From Omnitrophica WOR_2 bacterium GWA2_47_8 (lineage in GTDB: Bacteria > Omnitrophota > Gorgyraeia > Zapsychrales > GWA2-47-8), in NCBI GenBank assembly GCA_001805375.1, contig MHFY01000042.1:8024-13032 (forward strand): a stretch of DNA of 5,009 nucleotides, given 5' to 3'. Under the pieces are notes generated by a model, which saw only the letters and a list, made by a program, of their open reading frames with translations, did no database searches and had not been told where the DNA came from. Below are positions 1-5,009 of this stretch, piece after piece. How positions within the stretch are numbered: the stretch's first letter is position 1; every line of letters begins with the position of its first letter. The position numbers were made by a program, and so were the translations under genes.

Positions 1-1443
1 CAGCCCCGACGGAGAAAGCGGCGGGTCAATAAGTTTCCACATGGCCTTCTTCTGCTGAAATTCCCTGGCCACCTTTTCCAATTCAAAAGAATCTTTCCCG
101 GCGACCCACAGACTGCCGATCAACGCCCCCATACTGCTGCCGGCCACAATATCGATCGGGATATTTTCTTTTTCCAGAACCCGGATGACACCGATATGGG
201 CGACCCCCAAGGCCGCGCCTCCGCCTAAAACAAGGCCGGTCAAAACACCGCCGATCTCCCTGGCAATACGGGTGATGCTTTTGGCGTATTCACTCTTTGG
301 ATCACAGGTGATCACCGTTAAGGCTTTGGAAACAACCGCCACATTCAATTCGTGCGGATTGATATGGGCCAGTTTGGTATAGATCTCATAATTCAGGATC
401 CTTTGCGCTTCTTCAAAGGCTAACGCATTTTTATCTTCGCGTCCGCTTAAAATGACCTGTATCTTGTCGGCATGAAAATTTTCCTTCATGGCCACCCGTA
501 ACTGCTGTATAACATCGGCGGTAAACTGCAGGTCTTCTTCCTTCTGCGCGCAGATCAATTGAACGACATCGGATTGGGTCAGCGTTTTTAAAATAACATC
601 GTCCATCTCGTTGGGAAGGTCCACCACGACATAATTGTAATCATAAGCGAGGCCGCTGACAAAACGCCCCATTTCTTTGGTTAAATTCAAATTCTCCATA
701 TCAAAGACGATGTTCAAAAGGTCTATCTTTAACTCGTTCTTGACGATGCTGTCCTTCATCCGGTTGATATCGTCAATGATCGCCTTGATATTGGCCGGAT
801 CATTTTTCCATTGCGGCGAGGCCTCTCCGGTATCCGCGGAAGAAACTGTTCCCTTGCGATTCTTCGGGTGGACATTAACGAAGATAACTTTCTTGCCTGT
901 TTCCTTCTGTAACGAAAGGGCCAAATTAATGGCATAGGTGGAACTTCCGGCACCCTTAAGCGGGCTATAGATGGAAATGATCGTGCTTCCCACAACCATA
1001 TTGGTGCGGGTGATATTGCGGCGGATCCGCTGCGAAAGGGTCTGGCTGAATTCAATGCCCAACTGCGGAAGAGAATTTAATATTTCATGAAAATCCTCTT
1101 TGTTGATCTTCAAAATGATCGAATCATTGATGGCTTCAAAGGTCTGGGAGTGGCCTTCGCCGGAGAAAAGGGAAATGATGCCGAAATACATCCCGCGGTG
1201 CAGGAATTCGACGTTCTGCTTTTTTCCGTCCAGGCTATTGGTGTAGGCCTGCACCCGCCCCGAAACGACGCAATAAAAACCGTCCGGCGGGTCGCCTTCC
1301 CGGCGGATGATCTCGTGCTTTTTGCATTCAAAAACATTCGATTTCTTGGCGATGCGCCGGATGCTTAGCCAGCCCAACTTGCTGAAGGCGGGGATCTGAC
1401 GGACGAGGGCAAACCGGTTTATAAGGGACAGGGGTATGGACAT
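1..1443 (-). CDS. NTE-like patatin phospholipase with cNMP-binding-like and MinD-like domains (3' end outside window)
   Basis: The open frame runs from ATG at 1443 to the left edge without a stop, giving 481 residues; the C-terminus is missing. Residues about 15-140 form a cyclic-nucleotide-binding-like beta roll (IPAFSKL at 18-24, YFGIISLF at 86-93). Residues about 152-400 look like a MinD/CpaE/ParA P-loop domain: a strand, then KGAGSST at 163-169 in the Walker A place, and YVVVDLP at 271-277 as the second acidic strand. From about 402 a patatin domain begins: LGGGAALG at 406-413 is the oxyanion loop and GSSMG at 435-439 the GxSxG nucleophile elbow, with Ser437 as nucleophile. The catalytic Asp lies off the window. 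The order cNMP to patatin is that of neuropathy-target-esterase-like lysophospholipases, so lipid or lysolipid hydrolysis is expected. The start is set by an in-frame TAG two codons upstream. No clear Shine-Dalgarno sequence is seen, so translation is probably coupled to the acyl-CoA dehydrogenase ahead of it. Confidence 0.9.
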   Translation of the reverse strand, partial: MSIPLSLINRFALVRQIPAFSKLGWLSIRRIAKKSNVFECKKHEIIRREGDPPDGFYCVVSGRVQAYTNSLDGKKQNVEFLHRGMYFGIISLFSGEGHSQTFEAINDSIILKINKEDFHEILNSLPQLGIEFSQTLSQRIRRNITRTNMVVGSTIISIYSPLKGAGSSTYAINLALSLQKETGKKVIFVNVHPKNRKGTVSSADTGEASPQWKNDPANIKAIIDDINRMKDSIVKNELKIDLLNIVFDMENLNLTKEMGRFVSGLAYDYNYVVVDLPNEMDDVILKTLTQSDVVQLICAQKEEDLQFTADVIQQLRVAMKENFHADKIQVILSGREDKNALAFEEAQRILNYEIYTKLAHINPHELNVAVVSKALTVITCDPKSEYAKSITRIAREIGGVLTGLVLGGGAALGVAHIGVIRVLEKENIPIDIVAGSSMGALIGSLWVAGKDSFELEKVAREFQQKKAMWKLIDPPLSPSGL

Positions 1444-1446
1444 ATA

Positions 1447-3291
1447 CTATTTAATGATATCGCTTTCCAGCCAGGCATAGTCGCTTTTAAGGAGTTTTTT
1501 TGAAACAGCGACGGACTTTCGGTCACTATTGGCTTGGTTCTTGCGGAATGAGTTTTCAATTCTCTCCCGCGCCTGACGGCAGAAAAGGTCGGCCAGCTCA
1601 AGCGCATTCTCTTTTCCGCCTTTCACTAAACTATCCGCGTAAGAACAGGTCACACAAATGGCGAACAGGTCTGTCCCAATATCGACCAGGCGGTTCAAGA
1701 CACTTTGCTTGGACTCCAGCTTCTGCTGGTATTTGACCATCTGATGCAATATCGTACGGGCCAGGCGGCGGCTGGCATTTTGGGCATATATCATATGGCC
1801 GGCTAAGGACGGATGAATGTCCGGCGCTGAGAATGCCGGGAGCCAAAGTTTGGTATACCAAACAGCATAATAGGCCAGGAGTTTTCCTAATGTCGCGAGT
1901 TTTTCAGGAATGGAAGTCTTGGGGCTTAATAAAGGCATGCTTCTTGAAAGATGCGGGTCCAGGGCCTCCCGCGCGATAAAAAGGTGCATGATCTCCGACG
2001 TCCCTTCAATGATCATATTGATACGGACATCGCGCATCACCCGCTCAACCGGCCAATAGTCGACACCCCGGGCCTTTAAGGATGAAGCCTGTTCATATCC
2101 CGACCCGCCGCGGATCTGCAGGGTCTCATCCACGATCTTCCAGGCATGTTCGGTGCAGAAATATTTCGCCAGGGCCGCTTCCAAACGGATATCTTTTTTC
2201 TTATCATCAGCCATAGCCGCGGTCAGCCAGCTCATGGCATCCATGGCAAAGGTATGGCTGGCGATGTATCCTAATTTTAGGGCAATGGCTTCGTGTTCGC
2301 CGATCGGATGCCCCCACTGAATTCTCTTTGAACTCCATTGCCGTGCCACATGCATGCACCATTTGCCGATCCCGGTCGACGCGGCCGGCAAGGTCAAGCG
2401 TCCGGTGTTCAAGGTCATTAATGCTAATTTTAACCCTTCGCCTTCGCCTAAAATAATATTCTCCCGAGGGACTTTGACATTTTTAAAACGGATGACACCG
2501 TTTTGGATCCCGTGCAAGCCCATGAACTGGCAGCGGTGCACATTTTCAACACCCGGGGTATTGGTTTCCACAATGAAAGCGGTGATCTGCTTCCGTTCTT
2601 TGCCTTTAATGATCTTCGGCGGTGTGACCGCCATGACGACCAAAACACCGGCGACCAGGCCGTTGGTACACCATAATTTTTCGCCGTTAAGGAGAAAATA
2701 TTTCCCGTCCTCGCTCGGCGTGGCGGTCGTCTTCATGTTGCGCGGATCAGACCCGGCCTCCGCCTCCGTTAACGCGAATGCCGAAATGACCCCGCGGCCG
2801 AACATCGGCAGGAATTTTTTCTTCTGCGCATCGGTGCCGAATAATTTCAAGGGCTGGGGCACGCCGATACTTTGGTGCGCGGAAAGTAAAACAGCGGTTG
2901 ACCCGCAATAACTCGCCACCAGATGGATCGCCCGGCAATAATTGACCTGGCTTAAGCCTAACCCGCCGTCTTCTTTATGGATCTTAATGGCAAAGGCCCC
3001 CAGTTCTCCAAGGCCTTTATAAACCTCATCTGGAATGATGCCGGTACGGTCAACTTCATCGGGGTCTAATTTTTCTTTTAGGAATTTTTCTAATCTTTGA
3101 AGAAAGGCATCGCCTTCCGCTTTATCCTCTTCGCTTTGCTTGGGGAAAGGATAAATAAGAGGAAGGTCAACAACGCCGTGGAAAAGTTTTAAAGCGAAGC
3201 TGGGGTATTTCCATTCCTGCTCACGGGATTCTTCGGCAAATTCCAGGGACGCTCTTTTTTCCGCGCTGATATTTTTATCGAACATGCTCAT
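1447..3291 (-). CDS. acyl-CoA dehydrogenase, long (VLCAD/ACAD9-size) FadE-type
   Basis: This 614-residue flavoenzyme should oxidise acyl-CoA to trans-2-enoyl-CoA, the first step of beta-oxidation, passing electrons to electron-transfer flavoprotein. The N-terminal helical domain spans about 60-165. The first family signature, ALTEAEAGSD at 173-182, and WCTNG at 207-211 belong to the FAD-binding middle beta domain. The C-terminal helical domain holds QIRGGSGYE at 392-400, VERVMRD at 415-421 and EGTSEI at 429-434, in which Glu429 is in the place of the catalytic base. About 170 residues follow the catalytic core, as in the long very-long-chain type enzymes that bind membranes; 380-400 residues is usual for short- and medium-chain members. 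There is an extra segment of about 10 residues between the GGSGY and VERVMRD motifs, which I recall from a FadE subgroup with the pattern RGGRGYE. AGAAGGAG six bases ahead supports the ATG at 3291 over the ATG two codons later. Substrate chain length cannot be read from the sequence. Confidence 0.96.
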   Translation of the reverse strand: MSMFDKNISAEKRASLEFAEESREQEWKYPSFALKLFHGVVDLPLIYPFPKQSEEDKAEGDAFLQRLEKFLKEKLDPDEVDRTGIIPDEVYKGLGELGAFAIKIHKEDGGLGLSQVNYCRAIHLVASYCGSTAVLLSAHQSIGVPQPLKLFGTDAQKKKFLPMFGRGVISAFALTEAEAGSDPRNMKTTATPSEDGKYFLLNGEKLWCTNGLVAGVLVVMAVTPPKIIKGKERKQITAFIVETNTPGVENVHRCQFMGLHGIQNGVIRFKNVKVPRENIILGEGEGLKLALMTLNTGRLTLPAASTGIGKWCMHVARQWSSKRIQWGHPIGEHEAIALKLGYIASHTFAMDAMSWLTAAMADDKKKDIRLEAALAKYFCTEHAWKIVDETLQIRGGSGYEQASSLKARGVDYWPVERVMRDVRINMIIEGTSEIMHLFIAREALDPHLSRSMPLLSPKTSIPEKLATLGKLLAYYAVWYTKLWLPAFSAPDIHPSLAGHMIYAQNASRRLARTILHQMVKYQQKLESKQSVLNRLVDIGTDLFAICVTCSYADSLVKGGKENALELADLFCRQARERIENSFRKNQANSDRKSVAVSKKLLKSDYAWLESDIIK

Positions 3292-3297
3292 AGGGGT
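3292..3297 (-). other. spacer between Shine-Dalgarno and acyl-CoA dehydrogenase start
   Basis: On the minus strand AGAAGGAG (3305 to 3298) is followed by the six bases ACCCCT and then ATG at 3291. The strong match and good spacing decide the start of the acyl-CoA dehydrogenase and contrast with the next gene downstream, which has no such site. Confidence 0.8.
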
Positions 3298-3318
3298 CTC
3301 CTTCTAAAAGGCTTTTTC

Positions 3319-3346
3319 TCTAACCTTTGCAAACATTAAAGTTAGA
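3319..3346 (-). promoter_or_regulatory. imperfect dyad in the acyl-CoA dehydrogenase leader (possible operator)
   Basis: TCTAAC at 3319-3324 and GTTAGA at 3341-3346 are perfect inverted arms. Pairing can continue as TTT/AAA if one C (3325) is bulged. A small TTTGCAAA palindrome lies inside at 3326-3333. The dyad sits between the suggested -10 box and the ribosome binding site, where a repressor operator of a fatty-acid-responsive regulator, or an mRNA hairpin, could act. No known consensus is matched, so the role is an inference. Confidence 0.3.
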
Positions 3347-3364
3347 CATTGTCCTCTTATTTTA

Positions 3365-3392
3365 AGTATAGAGGCTTTATCTGAAAATGCAA
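3365..3392 (-). promoter_or_regulatory. putative sigma70-type promoter for the acyl-CoA dehydrogenase operon
   Basis: On the minus strand a TATACT hexamer (3370 to 3365, five of six matches to TATAAT) lies 16 bases after TTGCAT (3392 to 3387), which matches only the TTG of the -35 consensus. It is about 75 bases upstream of the ATG at 3291 in an AT-rich stretch. The -10 box is good and the -35 box weak, so this is a candidate only. Confidence 0.35.
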
Positions 3393-3412
3393 TCTATCTG
3401 TCGGATTTTTTA

Positions 3413-3425
3413 AGCCCGAAGGGCT
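3413..3425 (-). other. small GC hairpin just after the nuclease gene
   Basis: AGCCC and GGGCT form a 5-bp stem around a three-base TTC loop (minus-strand reading), 7 bases beyond the TGA of the nuclease gene. In the direction of transcription it is followed by an A-rich, not a T-rich, run, so it lacks the U tract of an intrinsic terminator; the T run is on the plus-strand side. It may stabilise the 3' end of the transcript, or do nothing. Confidence 0.3.
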
Positions 3426-3432
3426 AAGGATC

Positions 3433-4542
3433 TCATTCCGGCTGCCAGAGGGCGGCCAATTTTTCATCCAGAAGGTCCTGATTTAAAAACTTCCAGCTTT
3501 CAGGCTTCAGTTTCCAGCTATCAGCCGCTGATAGCTGAGGGTCCCTCGACTTTCGCTCGGGATGGTGAGCGATAGTCGAACCACTGACAGCTGATGGCTC
3601 ATAAAACACATCAACCAGATAACGGTCATACTTATCGCTGTTGTACGTTTTAATGATGACAAACGGAACATCCGCTAAACGCTCCTGGACAAATTTCCGC
3701 GCTTTGCGGCCTTCAAGGGTGGAAAGCTCCGGGCAGTCAATCCCTCTTAGGCGCAAGTACTGGCGGACCCTGATCCCGAATCCGCAGTCTACCTTGACCC
3801 GCAAGGTATCGCCGTCAACGACCTTTTCAATAAAAGCCTGATATGTGTACAATTTTTTTCTTTCTTCCTGAACAAATTTAATACGGTATCGTCCATCTTC
3901 CTTAACGGACGCGATCAAATCCCCGGCATGAAATGTCTGCGTTGTGTCCGGCGGTTGGTCCACAAAAATATCAAACCCGCAGTCGATGACCGGCTGGGGA
4001 TCCTCAACATGCACATCATCCGGCTGGATCATGCGGTACATATATAAACGGCCTCGTTCCTCCTTGATCTTCCCGTTTTCCATCCAGCTCGGTTCTTTTC
4101 TTTGGCCGATCAGATCATGCATCAGCATTTTGAACCGGCCGCTGGAAATCCTCTCGCTCTCGATCCGCCTTTCCCATTTTAAGCGCTCTTTTTGATCCGG
4201 TATACGCAATAAAAGCGTATAATGCGTCCACGTCAAACCGTTGAACTTAGGCAGAGACGGGTAAAAACGGTAGAATTGCGCGCACTGGTGCAAAAGGCGC
4301 TCGTTGACCTGAAGGTCGCCGGCCAGCCGGCCGAACAGATTAGAACCGAATTGAGTTTCAAAATTTTTATCCAGTAGATGCACGGCGATATGCCGCCCCA
4401 CGCTCCAGTACGTGCGGATCCTCTGCGTATCCACATAACGCTGGATCCTGTTTTGACTTGACGCTATCTCTTTTTGGAGGATCTTGAGAAGTTTAGTGTA
4501 GGAGTGGGAAATTAAGGCGGAACTTAAAGACATTTTGTCCAT
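3433..4542 (-). CDS. DUF1016 (YhcG) N-terminal-like domain fused to a thermonuclease (SNase-like) domain
   Basis: Residues about 15-145 resemble the DUF1016/YhcG N-terminal domain: a helical segment with TYWSVGRHIA at 44-53, then FGSNLFGRLAGDL and LTWTHYTLLLRI at 103-114. A linker follows (150-230). Residues about 232-365 are a staphylococcal-nuclease-like OB-fold: VVDGDT at 241-246 gives the calcium-binding aspartates (Asp243 and Asp245, matching Asp19 and Asp21), LRLRGIDCPE at 263-272 gives Arg264 and Glu272 (Arg35 and Glu43), and DKYDR at 303-307 gives Arg307 (Arg87). An active, metal-dependent phosphodiesterase on DNA or RNA is therefore likely. No signal peptide is seen, so it should be cytoplasmic, unlike secreted thermonucleases. 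Residues about 317-349 interrupt the domain with sequence encoded by palindromic repeats; the last helix resumes with KFLNQDLLDEKLAALW at 351-366. In YhcG proteins the same N-terminal domain normally precedes a PD-(D/E)XK nuclease. GGAGGT six bases upstream supports the ATG at 4542. Confidence 0.87.
   Translation of the reverse strand: MDKMSLSSALISHSYTKLLKILQKEIASSQNRIQRYVDTQRIRTYWSVGRHIAVHLLDKNFETQFGSNLFGRLAGDLQVNERLLHQCAQFYRFYPSLPKFNGLTWTHYTLLLRIPDQKERLKWERRIESERISSGRFKMLMHDLIGQRKEPSWMENGKIKEERGRLYMYRMIQPDDVHVEDPQPVIDCGFDIFVDQPPDTTQTFHAGDLIASVKEDGRYRIKFVQEERKKLYTYQAFIEKVVDGDTLRVKVDCGFGIRVRQYLRLRGIDCPELSTLEGRKARKFVQERLADVPFVIIKTYNSDKYDRYLVDVFYEPSAVSGSTIAHHPERKSRDPQLSAADSWKLKPESWKFLNQDLLDEKLAALWQPE
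3515..3537. repeat. perfect 11-bp inverted repeat with one-base centre
   Basis: CAGCTATCAGC at 3515-3525 and GCTGATAGCTG at 3527-3537 are exact inverted copies around a single C at 3526. The pairing is broken immediately outside (C3514 against A3538). This is the stronger of the two hairpins in the insertion; it encodes residues around LSAADSW. Confidence 0.9.
3546..3579. repeat. 13-bp inverted repeat with one mismatch
   Basis: TCGACTTTCGCTC at 3546-3558 and GAGCGATAGTCGA at 3567-3579 pair at 12 of 13 positions, around an eight-base centre GGGATGGT. It lies 8 bases from the perfect palindrome and belongs to the same inserted block. It encodes residues around STIAHHPERKSR of the nuclease. Confidence 0.85.
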
Positions 4543-4548
4543 GTTGAC

Positions 4549-4554
4549 ACCTCC
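4549..4554 (-). promoter_or_regulatory. Shine-Dalgarno site of the DUF1016-thermonuclease gene
   Basis: GGAGGT on the minus strand (4554 to 4549), preceded by a run of G, lies six bases before the ATG at 4542. It favours this ATG over the in-frame ATG three codons later. The 49-base gap after the upstream nucleotidyltransferase gene shows no convincing terminator, so the two genes are probably cotranscribed. Confidence 0.75.
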
Positions 4555-4591
4555 CCCCTAATTGGAGAAGAACCTTTTCAACACTGTCAGA

Positions 4592-5009
4592 TTAAATTTT
4601 CTTTTGTTCAAAAATTTCTTCCAGGGCATAAAGCGTCTTTTGGGGAAACCGCTTCAGCGGATAAAACCGCGTTATCATAGCAATGGCTTCTGAGTACGCT
4701 TTGAGGTTCAGATACCGGATAAGGTAGCGGATGTCATCAATATCATGAAATTCTTCCCCGATACGCATGGCAAGGCACTTCATGGCCAGAAGATATTCTG
4801 CCCGGGCCACGAAAACGCGCAGATGACTCAATTCAAGAAACGTGTCATACTCGCCTTTGTCGCTGAAATACCCCTTAACCGCATCATTCAGCCAGTCTTC
4901 CTTTATGCCAGTCTCGACGCCCACCCTGGCGACGGCTTCCCTGATCTTTTGAGCTGGCAAGAAATAGGCGTCCACGTCCTTCGTGGATGGCCTGGCATGA
5001 AAGACTAAA
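4592..5009 (-). CDS. MNT-type nucleotidyltransferase, DUF6036-like (5' end outside window)
   Basis: The frame is open to the right edge, giving 138 C-terminal residues before the TAA. Near the edge the translation reads RPSTKDVDAYF, in which DVD (codons 4978 to 4970) fits the Dh[DE] metal-binding pair of MNT-superfamily nucleotidyltransferases; the preceding glycine-serine motif is off the window. The rest, with WLNDAVKGYF, AEYLLAMKCLAMR and a C-terminal helical part ending ALEEIFEQ, fits the DUF6036 family, related to AbiEii- and MenT-like toxins. Such enzymes transfer nucleotides to RNA or protein targets and often pair with a small helix-turn-helix antitoxin gene, here expected upstream beyond the window if present. 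A GTG at 4975 could be taken as a start, but it would cut through the DVD motif, so it is not the true one. Toxin activity is inference; the fold assignment is fairly safe. Confidence 0.75.
   Translation of the reverse strand, partial: LVFHARPSTKDVDAYFLPAQKIREAVARVGVETGIKEDWLNDAVKGYFSDKGEYDTFLELSHLRVFVARAEYLLAMKCLAMRIGEEFHDIDDIRYLIRYLNLKAYSEAIAMITRFYPLKRFPQKTLYALEEIFEQKKI

Larger units (their letters stand above)
3491..3599. repeat. composite palindromic repeat element inserted in frame in the thermonuclease domain
   Basis: Two hairpins and flanking short repeats fill this stretch. It encodes residues about 316-350 of the nuclease, a place where the SNase fold normally has a short loop. The conserved sequence resumes on both sides in the same frame. 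The two other minus-strand frames each meet a stop here, so only the frame in use is open. The base pattern (TCGACTTTCGCTC with its near inverted copy) resembles short intergenic palindromic elements that I recall from many bacterial genomes. The exact borders cannot be fixed without an empty-site homologue. Confidence 0.7.

Noticed and set aside
1087..1368. 93-residue open frame on the plus strand
   Set aside because: It is antisense to the cNMP-like domain of the patatin protein. The minus-strand translation there has recognisable domain motifs; this one has none.
2354..2911. 185-residue open frame on the plus strand
   Set aside because: It lies wholly antisense to the middle of the acyl-CoA dehydrogenase, whose signatures are certain. 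Its translation shows no family motif, and no ribosome binding site was evident.
3411..3425. Intrinsic terminator after the nuclease gene
   Set aside because: The stem is only 5 bp, and the tract after it in the direction of transcription is A-rich, not T-rich. No gene on the plus strand would use it in the other sense.
3490..3600. CRISPR array or tandem repeat locus
   Set aside because: There are only two similar 12-base words and two different hairpins, no regular spacers, and the whole stretch is translated within one gene.
3433..4542. Secreted thermonuclease
   Set aside because: The N-terminus has no hydrophobic signal segment and instead begins a DUF1016-like helical domain, so a cytoplasmic role is more likely.
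4592..4975. Nucleotidyltransferase as a complete 127-residue gene starting at GTG 4975
   Set aside because: The frame stays open to the window edge and the residues before the GTG (RPSTKD) complete the DVD catalytic motif, so the gene is longer and cut by the edge.

Overview
The window looks like a piece of a bacterial chromosome of moderate GC content using the standard code (TAA, TAG and TGA all end genes). No marker gene fixes the taxon. The set of genes (long acyl-CoA dehydrogenase, NTE-like patatin protein with a MinD-like domain, DUF1016-thermonuclease fusion) and the short palindromic repeats would fit an environmental lineage such as Candidatus Omnitrophota or a deltaproteobacterium-like group. 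That is a weak guess, not a result. All four genes lie on the minus strand, so transcription runs from the high to the low coordinates.

Region 1 (5009 to 3433) has an accessory character. The C-terminal part of a MNT-type nucleotidyltransferase (DUF6036-like) enters from beyond the right edge. After 49 bases comes a 369-residue protein that joins a YhcG/DUF1016-type N-terminal domain to a complete staphylococcal-nuclease-like domain with all catalytic residues present. The nuclease domain carries an in-frame insertion of about 30 residues. It is encoded by two adjacent imperfect or perfect DNA palindromes flanked by AGCTG-rich repeats, which resembles a small mobile palindromic element fixed inside a coding gene.

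Region 2 (3432 to 3292) is a 141-base intergenic stretch with a small hairpin, a plausible sigma70-type promoter, a dyad in the leader and a good Shine-Dalgarno sequence for the next gene.

Region 3 (3291 to 1) is a probable lipid-metabolism operon. A 614-residue acyl-CoA dehydrogenase is followed, after a single sense codon and in the same reading frame, by a large protein cut by the left edge. That protein has an N-terminal cyclic-nucleotide-binding-like domain, a MinD/CpaE-like P-loop domain with a degenerate Walker A motif, and a patatin phospholipase domain with an intact GxSxG nucleophile. Together the pair could release fatty acids from lipids and start their beta-oxidation, but this is inferred only from adjacency.

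The points most worth following are the in-frame palindromic insertion, the DUF1016N-thermonuclease architecture and the three-domain NTE-like protein.
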